Virus record (IMG/VR): IMGVR_UViG_3300010413_000126
Coordinates: 1-28,976 of that record
Length of the DNA: 28,976 nucleotides
Direction: 5' to 3' (one strand)
Origin: a virus
Shown in pieces: positions 1 through 6,297 of this stretch; the stretch's first letter is position 1, and the number at the start of each line of letters is the position of its first letter. Both the position numbers and the translations under genes were made by a program. The notes beneath the pieces are model-generated. The model was not told where the DNA came from. It worked only from the letters and a program-made list of their open reading frames with translations, and did not search any database.

Positions 1-69
1 CACCTTTACGATTATGCCGTACCATTCGCACAAATGCGGTGTATGTGCGAAACCAAAAATTATCGCTAA
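1..69 (+). CDS. 3' end of an upstream gene (partial, uncertain frame)
   Basis: Frame 1 is open from the left edge and ends with TAA at 67-69, giving a 22-residue tail ending in ETKNYR. Frame 2 is also open from the edge, runs to a TAG at about 123-125 and holds an ATG at 14 with a CGVC motif (a possible small zinc ribbon). It would overlap the next start. Nothing in the window decides between them, so only the presence of a gene end is suggested. Confidence 0.3.
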   Translation, partial: HLYDYAVPFAQMRCMCETKNYR

Positions 70-114
70 TCTATCGACAAAAACCAAAGAACTATCGAAA
101 GGGAGACTTTACAC

Positions 115-777
115 ATGGGCGAACTAGAATACAAACACGCGCTTGAAACGCTCGGACAGCTCGTAGCGGCGGCGCATTCGGAGAATCGTCACGATGAGGC
201 GTACACGCTATTGGTCGCGTTGAAGGCGCTATGCGCGCGGGCGAATGCAGTCGTGGACCACTTTTTACCGTTGGATTACGCGACTGAGATCGAAGAGTAT
301 CATACGCGTCTTGCGCAAGCGCTCGCGAACATGCATAGCGATGTAACGCCTGAATTGTTCATCGCCGGAATACGCAAAGACCTGATCGAGGATCGACACC
401 TTCCCCGCGGACCACGCCCGTCGTTCGAACAAATGATCATGATTATGTGGGAGACGCAACGGAAGAAGGGTGCCGATTATGGTTCGTCTGAAGATCCGCT
501 CGCAAATCTCAAAGAGTCGGAAGAGTGGGGTACGCCCGCGTGGGAGAATGCTTTTGGACGTATCGGCGATAAACGGCGCCGGATAGTTTCGTACATTCGG
601 AAGGGTTACACGCTCGCCAACGAAAAGCCGTATGATGCGTTTCTTGATTTCTCGACTTATGCGGTGCACATGTGGCGGTTATTTTGTGAGTGGCTTGCTA
701 CGCGTGAAGGGGTTAAAGTCGAGGTGGGTGATCCGATTGAGTACCATGTACAGTTTACCAATCCAGTGGACGAATAG
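115..777 (+). CDS. Nmad1/DUF1599-like protein
   Basis: This is a 220-residue protein. Residues about 102-195 match the pattern I know from the DUF1599 / nucleotide-modification-associated domain 1 family: KGADYGSSEDPLANL at 118-132, then GTPAWENAFGRIGDKRRRI, then a helix with DAFLDFSTYAVHMWRLF. These domains are helical, MazG-like in general look, and are common in phages. They have been linked by genome context to modified nucleotides, but the reaction is not established. The N-terminal 95 residues are helical and I do not recognise them. The ATG at 115 follows an AAAGGGAG ribosome binding site at about 98-105. The gene stands alone, followed by a 247-base gap. The family call rests on motif memory only. 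Confidence 0.65.
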   Translation: MGELEYKHALETLGQLVAAAHSENRHDEAYTLLVALKALCARANAVVDHFLPLDYATEIEEYHTRLAQALANMHSDVTPELFIAGIRKDLIEDRHLPRGPRPSFEQMIMIMWETQRKKGADYGSSEDPLANLKESEEWGTPAWENAFGRIGDKRRRIVSYIRKGYTLANEKPYDAFLDFSTYAVHMWRLFCEWLATREGVKVEVGDPIEYHVQFTNPVDE

Positions 778-966
778 TCGCATTGTGGGGTGTTGTGTTC
801 CCTAGCGTTCCCAAAATATCTGATATGGCGCGAAAAATGCAACAGGTCGAGGCGTTGGGATGAGCCTCCTTTCGGTGGGAGATTGTGCGGTCCCGCTGAC
901 CGATAACGCGCACAAGCGGTATTGCCGGGTGCCGTAAACAAAGAGGGGGCTCCCCTTCACCGGCGC

Positions 967-972
967 TATAAT
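967..972 (+). promoter_or_regulatory. -10 box TATAAT upstream of the metallopeptidase-like gene
   Basis: A perfect TATAAT lies 52 bases before the ATG at 1025. No good TTGACA-like -35 hexamer is present at 16-18 bases spacing (the sequence there is G-rich), and a second box, TATACT, follows at 974-979. The promoter may therefore need a phage or activator factor, or be fortuitous. Confidence 0.45.
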
Positions 973-989
973 GTATACTAATCAAAGTT

Positions 990-1006
990 GGAAGCGTGTA
1001 GCTTCC
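990..1006 (+). promoter_or_regulatory. Leader hairpin before the metallopeptidase-like gene
   Basis: GGAAGC and GCTTCC form a perfect six-base stem with a five-base loop (GTGTA). It ends just before the purine-rich GGGAAAGGGG ribosome binding region of the 1025 gene. It could protect the transcript 5' end or tune translation; this is inference from position. Confidence 0.4.
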
Positions 1007-1024
1007 GGGAAAGGGGCGTAAGCC

Positions 1025-1672
1025 ATGGCGACAGGAGCAATTGTAACGTTATGTTTACTCGGCGCGGCACTGGTCGCGTTCGGGATCATTCTCGTAGTGA
1101 TGGGTGGTAAACCCAAATATTCCGTGAAGGGTAAGCGGTATTCGGGAAGCTACAATCATTTGAAAACGACCTTTATTATCGCAGACAAAATCGGAATCGA
1201 GGTATCAAAAGATCGGGGTGAACTGATGGCTAAATGGTGTAGTGTAATTAACGACACCGTAAGACATCAGTTTGATGTACAAAGGAAGTTCGTGCGAAAT
1301 GCGGCGAAGCAAACGCAGCACATCATTGTGCAATTAATGGACGAAGAGACCTACAACGCGATGGGTGGGAAACGTCATTACGAGCACTACCTACATTCGG
1401 CGGCGTGCATGGGCTTAACACGATGTTGGTTTTGGGGTACTGAAATTCCTACCGTGTGCATCAAAGTACGGACTAAGCAAGCACTCAAAGACTTCGTAAA
1501 CGTTTACGGTGAACCGGTTGTGCACGAATTGTGTCACGCATGTCTCGACGATTACACCGCGGATGATCAAGACCATTCCGACAAATACGTGTGGCTCGCG
1601 GTCGGCGGTAAGGATGCGATTCAATATCGAGTACACCAAGATTTAAGCGATTTTAGACCAGATTTTAGCTAG
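1025..1672 (+). CDS. Membrane-anchored HExxH metallopeptidase-like protein
   Basis: This is a 215-residue protein. Residues 5-27 form one hydrophobic helix that should anchor the protein in the membrane, followed by a basic segment. The putative zinc site is VVHELCH at 165-171 (HExxH with Glu168), followed by an acidic stretch DDYTADDQDHSDKYVW in which His184 or a nearby Asp could be the third ligand. This layout resembles small phage and SprT/ImmA-like zinc peptidases. The ATG at 1025 is preceded by GGGAAAGGGG. It stands 13 bases before the ParB-like gene and probably shares its transcript. Substrate and role are unknown; a job at the cell envelope is suggested only by the membrane helix. 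The protein could also be a non-catalytic relative. Confidence 0.6.
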   Translation: MATGAIVTLCLLGAALVAFGIILVVMGGKPKYSVKGKRYSGSYNHLKTTFIIADKIGIEVSKDRGELMAKWCSVINDTVRHQFDVQRKFVRNAAKQTQHIIVQLMDEETYNAMGGKRHYEHYLHSAACMGLTRCWFWGTEIPTVCIKVRTKQALKDFVNVYGEPVVHELCHACLDDYTADDQDHSDKYVWLAVGGKDAIQYRVHQDLSDFRPDFS

Positions 1673-1684
1673 ACGGGGGAATCC

Positions 1685-2311
1685 ATGCGTAAACGCCACC
1701 CAGAAATCAACGGGATCAAGGTGTACTGTAAGCACACCCGCATCGTACCTGTCGAAGAAGTGAAGCTACACCCGCGGAATCCGAACAAACATCCGCCGAA
1801 ACAGATTGATGTATTGGTGAGGATTTTGCGGGGCAATGGGTGGCGTTTACCGTGTACCGTGAGCAAACGTAGCGGATATCTGACGCGCGGTGAGGGTCGC
1901 TTTTTAGCGGCGCAAAAACTAGGTTTGCCGAGTATCCCGGTGGACGACCAAGACTACGCGAGTGAGGCGGAAGAAATCGACGACCTCATTGCCGATAATG
2001 TCGCCCCGAAGGGGGCGGAGATCGATGACGACATTCTTCGCGATCTAATCCAAACACTAGATGACACGGATCATGATCTGTCGCTCACCGGACTAGACAG
2101 TGATGAAATCAGCAAGCTCGTGTCGCCGATAGACGACGGGGTAATCAATACGGCACCTCCACTCGACGAACCTCCACGGATGAAGAAAGGGCGAAACAGC
2201 ATCGTGATCACTTATCGGGATCCGGATGAGCTCCACGAACTGAATCAATATCTCGGTGTCGATGGTGCGAAGCGTGTGTATTCGGCGTCCGAACTTCTTT
2301 GTAAGATCTAA
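1685..2311 (+). CDS. ParB/sulfiredoxin-fold (ParB-like nuclease domain) protein
   Basis: This is a 208-residue protein. The N-terminal half follows the ParB N-terminal domain: VPVEEVKLHPRNPNKHPPKQ (about residues 20-40), then a segment with PCTVSKRSGYLTRGEGRFLAAQKLGLPSIPV, where GEGR takes the place of the GERR box, and then an acidic stretch ending LIADN. The C-terminal 90 residues are acidic and not recognised; there is no obvious helix-turn-helix. Phages often carry such proteins next to terminase genes. Roles range from partition-like DNA binding to nuclease or CTP/ATP-dependent switches, so no specific function is assigned. A GGGGGA ribosome binding site precedes the ATG. The stop codon directly abuts the stop of the opposite-strand operon. 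Confidence 0.65.
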   Translation: MRKRHPEINGIKVYCKHTRIVPVEEVKLHPRNPNKHPPKQIDVLVRILRGNGWRLPCTVSKRSGYLTRGEGRFLAAQKLGLPSIPVDDQDYASEAEEIDDLIADNVAPKGAEIDDDILRDLIQTLDDTDHDLSLTGLDSDEISKLVSPIDDGVINTAPPLDEPPRMKKGRNSIVITYRDPDELHELNQYLGVDGAKRVYSASELLCKI

Positions 2312-2641
2312 CTACGACAGCACAAGGTAGACGGCTGTTTTATATCTATCGAGAAGATCACGGATTGGCTTCTCGTGTTCTTCCAGATTGTATTTTTGCT
2401 GGCGTGCCCGGTAGACTCCGCGCACGGTGCTGATAAAGCGCAATGCCGCAATTACGATTGTGAACGGTAGCACGTCTTTCGAGGCACCTTCGACCGTCGC
2501 TTTAGCGCGGCGTATTTGCGCGTTATCGTTACCCTCGACACGCGCGAAATAGGCGTCTACTTCGGTAAGAATCGCTTTGTGGTATGAGCCTAGGTTTTGC
2601 CTATTCTCAAGCCATTTCTCTTTCATCTTCGGACTTGTCAT
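2312..2641 (-). CDS. Small helical protein of unknown function (fourth gene of the leftward operon)
   Basis: This is a protein of 109 residues (104 if it starts at the second Met, 2626). I do not recognise it. It is predicted helical, with a polar N-terminus (KEKWLENRQN), a middle hydrophobic stretch DVLPFTIVIAALRFISTVRGVY at about residues 56-77 that could pack against or enter a membrane, and a charged C-terminal helix. The gene overlaps the end of the preceding leftward gene by 35 bases and has no clear ribosome binding site, which suggests translational coupling. Its stop codon touches the stop of the ParB-like gene head-on. The opposite-strand frames here give low-complexity Ser/Cys-rich products, so this strand is preferred. 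Confidence 0.5.
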   Translation of the reverse strand: MTSPKMKEKWLENRQNLGSYHKAILTEVDAYFARVEGNDNAQIRRAKATVEGASKDVLPFTIVIAALRFISTVRGVYRARQQKYNLEEHEKPIRDLLDRYKTAVYLVLS

Positions 2642-2981
2642 TTTGTAGTATCTTTATTACTGTGATGAGTTTTAGTTCGTGTTCGGCGGCGCGAAGTGCG
2701 CTTTCTGCTTTTTCAAGTTTGGTTTGTGAAAAGTATGTTGAGTTACGATATCTTACAAGAAAACGACGCGCGACGAGTACCGCGGTTTTGACGGTAGCTT
2801 GCGCACCGGCACCGATGTTGCGATTTCTACTCGCGTGTCTTGTGCTCAACCGTGCCGAGCATTTAAGTAGGAGTGCAAGATCGTTGTCTAGTAATCCGTG
2901 TACCCCGTACATGGTACGGCACGCACTTACACGCTGCGCAAGAGTTGCAATTACTTTATGTATTTGACCGCGAGTCGCCAT
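2607..2981 (-). CDS. Small helical protein of unknown function (third gene of the leftward operon)
   Basis: This is a protein of 124 residues from the ATG at 2981 (MATRGQIHKVIATLAQ). A longer reading from 3074 is open but would overlap the previous gene by more than 100 bases; 2990 is another possible start. It is rich in Ala, Leu, Arg and Lys, helical throughout, with a likely coiled-coil segment at the C-terminus (LEKAESALRAAEHELKLI). No family is recognised. The start lies inside the end of the second leftward gene (26-base overlap). Confidence 0.5.
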   Translation of the reverse strand: MATRGQIHKVIATLAQRVSACRTMYGVHGLLDNDLALLLKCSARLSTRHASRNRNIGAGAQATVKTAVLVARRFLVRYRNSTYFSQTKLEKAESALRAAEHELKLITVIKILQNDKSEDEREMA

Positions 2982-3279
2982 GCAATGCATCTTGTAAAGC
3001 TGTGATTGCAGTACGGGCGGCGCGGCATACATCGGTAAATTCTTCAGTACTTTCGGCGAGCTTGCAGAGCTCATTGCTCGAAGTAGCTAGTGTGTTTAAT
3101 TGGTACATGAATCTCTCTGTACGATTTCGCCGCAACTCACAGCGTGCCGTTTGAAAAGCGCCATGCGCTTTTAACCATATAGACCGCGCGGCACGAATTT
3201 CGGAATGTGATCCGATATTATGTAGGTGACCGAGGTATTTTTCTACCTCTTCGGCGAGCGTGAAGAGTGGACTAACCAT
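2956..3279 (-). CDS. Small helical protein of unknown function (second gene of the leftward operon)
   Basis: This is a 107-residue, wholly helical-looking protein (MVSPLFTLAEEVEKYLGHL...) with amphipathic stretches such as FTDVCRAARTAITALQDALHG at the C-terminus. No motif or family is recognised. Its ATG overlaps the stop region of the first leftward gene by 8 bases (ATGGTTAG), a typical coupled arrangement, and no separate ribosome binding site is seen. Confidence 0.5.
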   Translation of the reverse strand: MVSPLFTLAEEVEKYLGHLHNIGSHSEIRAARSIWLKAHGAFQTARCELRRNRTERFMYQLNTLATSSNELCKLAESTEEFTDVCRAARTAITALQDALHGDSRSNT

Positions 3280-3616
3280 TTTTAGTGTGAAGTCGAATCG
3301 TTGGTTTCGCTTTTTCTCGCGCGATAGCCGGCGGTGGATACGCTAGCACTATATCCTTATTGAGTTGTGCAAGTGATTTTGTGACGTCGCATGCGATGCG
3401 TTCTTCGATGAGAAGCAGGTTGATTTGCGTAAGGACGGCACTCACATGACGCCATATATCAGCACTGCCCTTTTCTTGTGAGGCGGTGCGGATAAGTTTT
3501 TCGTATACGTCCACGAGCAACGGAGCGACCGCATCTTGCGTGCGGCGACTGGCAGATCGGGATGCTTTTGAAAGTGTGCTGTAGCAATTTCTAGCAATTT
3601 TTGAAAGGTGACTCAT
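3272..3616 (-). CDS. Small helical protein of unknown function (first gene of the leftward operon)
   Basis: This is a protein of 114 residues starting MSHLSKIARNCY at 3616. The frame is open upstream to 3691, but that longer start would run into the terminase coding region, and the ATG at 3616 sits six bases after an extended -10 element. The protein is basic at its N-terminus (SKASRSASRRTQ) and otherwise helical, with a Pro-rich segment (AYPPPAIAREKAKP) near its end. No family is recognised. It is the promoter-proximal gene of four overlapping leftward genes, the only minus-strand genes in the window, and diverges from the terminase gene with 45 bases between the two start codons. Confidence 0.5.
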   Translation of the reverse strand: MSHLSKIARNCYSTLSKASRSASRRTQDAVAPLLVDVYEKLIRTASQEKGSADIWRHVSAVLTQINLLLIEERIACDVTKSLAQLNKDIVLAYPPPAIAREKAKPTIRLHTKNG

Positions 3617-3622
3617 GCTGAC

Positions 3623-3631
3623 ATTGTAGCA
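3623..3631 (-). promoter_or_regulatory. Extended -10 promoter of the leftward operon, apparently leaderless
   Basis: Read on the minus strand, the element is TGC-TACAAT, an extended -10 box. It ends six bases before the ATG at 3616, so transcription would start at or next to the start codon. There is no ribosome binding site between them. The 8-mer AATTGCTA that contains part of this element occurs twice more within the first codons of the gene (plus-strand 3582-3589 and 3592-3599). Confidence 0.5.
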
Positions 3632-3646
3632 ATTGCGGATGAATAA

Positions 3647-3655
3647 TGCTACCTT
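3647..3655 (+). promoter_or_regulatory. Possible extended -10 element of the terminase gene
   Basis: TGC-TACCTT ends six bases before the terminase ATG at 3662. The hexamer matches the consensus poorly (three of six), but the TG extension, the spacing and the lack of a ribosome binding site mirror the divergent element on the other strand 20 bases away. Confidence 0.3.
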
Positions 3656-3661
3656 TCGAGT

Positions 3662-6289
3662 ATGGCACCGGCTGCAAAAAATGTCGATCATGCATCAGTT
3701 GTTGAATCTGCACGACGTGCACGAATTGTCTGCGCGCGCAGTGATATCAACACATTTCTTGAACTTGTTCTAAAAGACGAGCAACACGGGTGTGGTATTG
3801 AGCAGGGACAATGCCATGTCGAATGGCATGAGGCGTGCGACCAACATGATCGCGTGATTTTGTACTCACATATCGAATCAGGTAAAGCGGTGCCGCTAGA
3901 CACTCCCATACCGACACCGACCGGGTGGTCGACGATGGGTGAGCTTAAAGTTGGTGACACGGTATTTGGTGCCGATGGGTTACCCCACAAAGTGACGTGG
4001 TGCTCACCCGTACAATATGGGCGTGATGTTTTTGAGGTAGTCTTCGACGATGGTGTGACAGAACTTGCCGATGCGGATCATAACTGGCTTGCGTGGAGTA
4101 TTGACGATTTAGCGGTGCACGGTAGCGGTAAACCGCGGGTAGTAACCACTAAAGAAATGTTTGCGCGCGTGCATCGTGTCGGACCGGAAAAACGTAAGCA
4201 AGCGAAGTGGCACGTACCGGTAGCGGCACCGGTGGAATATCCGGAAGCTGCACTTGATGTGCATCCGTACGTACTTGGTGCTTGGCTAGGCGATGGTGAA
4301 ACAGCTACTGCAATGCTTACCGTACATGAAAAAGATCGCATGATTGCCGATCGTTGCATCGAGTTAGAGGGTGGGCGTTGCGGTAAGTGGCATCGGCACA
4401 AAGAAAAGCCACAAGTATTTAAAATCAATATCGGCGGTGACGACGATAAGCACACAAATCATGATCCTACGCGTCTTCGCGCACGTTTACGTAAGTTGGG
4501 CGTGCTTGGTAATAAGCACATACCGTTGGCGTATCTTACTGCAAGTGTCGCACAACGGCGTGAACTATTGGCTGGCTTGATCGACACTGACGGGCACGTG
4601 TCGGGTGATGGTAAGGGGCGGGTTGAATTTACGAGTACAATTCAAGCGTTGGCGGAAGGTGTGATAGAACTTGTACGGTCTCTCGGTTTTACAGCGACGT
4701 GCGCAAAAGGGACAGCGCAATTAAATGGTAGAGTTGTCGGCGATAAATGGCGCGTCGCGTGGACGCCACACGAAGCTGTGTGCAAACTACCACGTAAATT
4801 AACGCGGCAACGGTTGGATGGCGATCGTCGGTGGACGCGACACAGGGCGGTGATTGATGTCCATCAAGTTGAAAGTCGTCCGGTAAAATGTATCACAGTA
4901 GACTCGAAAGATCACACGTACTTGATGGGACACGCGTACACAGTTACGCATAATTCGCAGCAAATGGCAGTCGGGCGGATTCTTTTCGAGCTCGGTCGTA
5001 ATCCCGAGTTACGTGTAGCGATTGTGTCGAACACTTTTTTGCAAGCAAAGAAAGCCGTTGACGCGATAGCCAAATACATCGAAGAAGATGAGCACCTACA
5101 TACGGTATTTCCGCACCTTGTGCCGGGATCGCCGTGGATTGCCGGCGCGATTACCGTAAAGCGTAAGATTACAAAGCGCGATCCATCAGTGCGCGCGGTT
5201 GGTGTGCACGGTAGCATCCTCGGTGCCCGTCTCGACCTCGTGATTCTTGACGATATTCTTGACTATGAAAACACACAGTCACCGCGGTCGCGACAGGACG
5301 TGTGGGACTGGTATCATTCGACTATTGCGGGGCGCCTAACTGCCGGCGGTCGAGTCATTGCTATCGGCACGGCGTGGCATCCTGACGACATTTTACATCG
5401 CTTTGCGGCACAGCCGCGGTGGTATTGCATGCGCTACCCTGTCGAAGACGCGGACGGTAATCCCATGTGGGAAGAGCAGTGGCCTCGAGATCGTATCGCT
5501 TTGAAGCGGGAAGAGCTCGGACCACTTGAATTTGCGCGACAAATGCTCTGCCAAGCACGTGACGATGCGGAGGCGCGGTTTCAACGACCATGGATTGATC
5601 AATGTCTTGCGGAAGGTGCCGGCTGTCAGCCGGCGTCAAGCGCGGTTGATTTCTTCCGCAAACACCCGACACTTAGTCCGCCCGGGTGGTTCACCGCGGA
5701 ACATCCCGAGCTTGCGGATGCGCTCGACGTCTTGCGGCGCATGGATTTAAATGTCGGCGGTCAGTTCTTTACGGGTGTCGACCTCGGTGTGCAGAAACAT
5801 TCGAACGCGGATGAAACCGTACTGTTCACGATTTTTGTGCACGCTATGACCAACAAGCGCCAAGTTGTCGAGGTTTTAGCGGGAAAATGGACAGGACCGG
5901 AAATCGTTAGGAACATCATCAGTGTAAATAAGCGTTTCAACAGTATCGTACTAGTCGAGAACAATGCGGCGCAACATTTCATTCTGCAATTCGCACTCGA
6001 CGAGGGTGGTGTTATCCCTGTGCTTCCGTATACGACCGGACGCAACAAGACAAATCCGTTACTTGGTATCGAAGCGCTTGCGGCTGAATTTGCAAATGCC
6101 GGGTGGATGATCCCGAGTAAAGGCGGTAAACCACTTTGTGAAAACATGGGCAAGTGGATCCAAGAAATGCTCTTTTATGATCCCGGCGGGCACACCGGCG
6201 ATCGCCTGATGGCGTCGTGGTTTGCACGCGAACTTGCACGACGTGCGGCTACAAAAGCAACACGTGTAGGTACAAAGGTGCTAGGCTAG
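3662..6289 (+). CDS. terL: Terminase large subunit, intein-containing precursor
   Basis: This is the motor ATPase and nuclease that packages DNA into the procapsid. The 875-residue precursor consists of exteins of 75 and 444 residues around a 356-residue intein, so the spliced product has 519 residues. The P-loop is rebuilt by splicing (HIESGK joined to SQQMAVG). Walker B is LDLVILDD ending at residue 531, and an IAIGTAWHP coupling motif follows. The RNase H-like nuclease domain shows GVDLG with Asp707, IVLVENN with Glu766, and GDRLMA with Asp847, the expected three acidic positions. No small terminase gene is recognised beside it. The start at 3662 lacks a ribosome binding site. The portal gene follows after 8 bases. 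Terminase assignment is firm; the exact start is less so. Confidence 0.95.
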   Translation: MAPAAKNVDHASVVESARRARIVCARSDINTFLELVLKDEQHGCGIEQGQCHVEWHEACDQHDRVILYSHIESGKAVPLDTPIPTPTGWSTMGELKVGDTVFGADGLPHKVTWCSPVQYGRDVFEVVFDDGVTELADADHNWLAWSIDDLAVHGSGKPRVVTTKEMFARVHRVGPEKRKQAKWHVPVAAPVEYPEAALDVHPYVLGAWLGDGETATAMLTVHEKDRMIADRCIELEGGRCGKWHRHKEKPQVFKINIGGDDDKHTNHDPTRLRARLRKLGVLGNKHIPLAYLTASVAQRRELLAGLIDTDGHVSGDGKGRVEFTSTIQALAEGVIELVRSLGFTATCAKGTAQLNGRVVGDKWRVAWTPHEAVCKLPRKLTRQRLDGDRRWTRHRAVIDVHQVESRPVKCITVDSKDHTYLMGHAYTVTHNSQQMAVGRILFELGRNPELRVAIVSNTFLQAKKAVDAIAKYIEEDEHLHTVFPHLVPGSPWIAGAITVKRKITKRDPSVRAVGVHGSILGARLDLVILDDILDYENTQSPRSRQDVWDWYHSTIAGRLTAGGRVIAIGTAWHPDDILHRFAAQPRWYCMRYPVEDADGNPMWEEQWPRDRIALKREELGPLEFARQMLCQARDDAEARFQRPWIDQCLAEGAGCQPASSAVDFFRKHPTLSPPGWFTAEHPELADALDVLRRMDLNVGGQFFTGVDLGVQKHSNADETVLFTIFVHAMTNKRQVVEVLAGKWTGPEIVRNIISVNKRFNSIVLVENNAAQHFILQFALDEGGVIPVLPYTTGRNKTNPLLGIEALAAEFANAGWMIPSKGGKPLCENMGKWIQEMLFYDPGGHTGDRLMASWFARELARRAATKATRVGTKVLG
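3887..4954 (+). mobile_element. Class 3-type intein with LAGLIDADG homing endonuclease, inserted in the terL P-loop
   Basis: The intein has 356 residues, from Ala1 (AVPLDTPIPTPTGW) to Asn356 (TVTHN), followed by Ser+1. The splice boundaries are set by the HN/S junction and by the extein sequence that rejoins across it. The first residue is not a nucleophile. Instead Trp67 (block B, two after His65), Cys335 (block F, PVKCITVD) and Thr354 (block G, before His355-Asn356) form the W-C-T triplet that defines class 3 inteins. Two LAGLIDADG motifs are present with their acidic residues: LGAWLGDGE at 130-138 and LAGLIDTDG at 228-236. All key residues are intact, so both self-splicing and homing look possible. 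Bacteriophage terminase inteins at this kind of ATP-binding site are known. Confidence 0.93.
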
Positions 6290-6297
6290 AGGGTGTT

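Larger units (their letters stand above)
778..1024 (+). other. Intergenic region with structured segments
   Basis: No gene is supportable in these 247 bases. A 12-codon ATG frame at about 824 has no ribosome binding site. A 7-base inverted repeat, TTGTGCG at 883-889 and CGCACAA at 909-915, encloses a smaller GTC/GAC pairing. A GGGG/CCCC pairing lies near 943-955. No tRNA cloverleaf or T-loop is visible. The right end holds the promoter-like element and leader hairpin listed separately. Confidence 0.4.

Noticed and set aside
778-1024. tRNA gene in the intergenic region
   Set aside because: The pairings do not form a cloverleaf and no T-loop or anticodon arm of normal size is visible.
2584-3154. 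Plus-strand frames of 127 and 93 codons opposite the leftward operon
   Set aside because: Their products are Ser/Cys/Arg-rich and lack ribosome binding sites. The minus-strand frames form an overlapping series with normal helical composition.
3887-4954. Reading the insertion as a free-standing homing endonuclease or an intron
   Set aside because: The frame is continuous through both junctions, intein blocks A, B, F and G are present, and joining the exteins restores the terminase P-loop.
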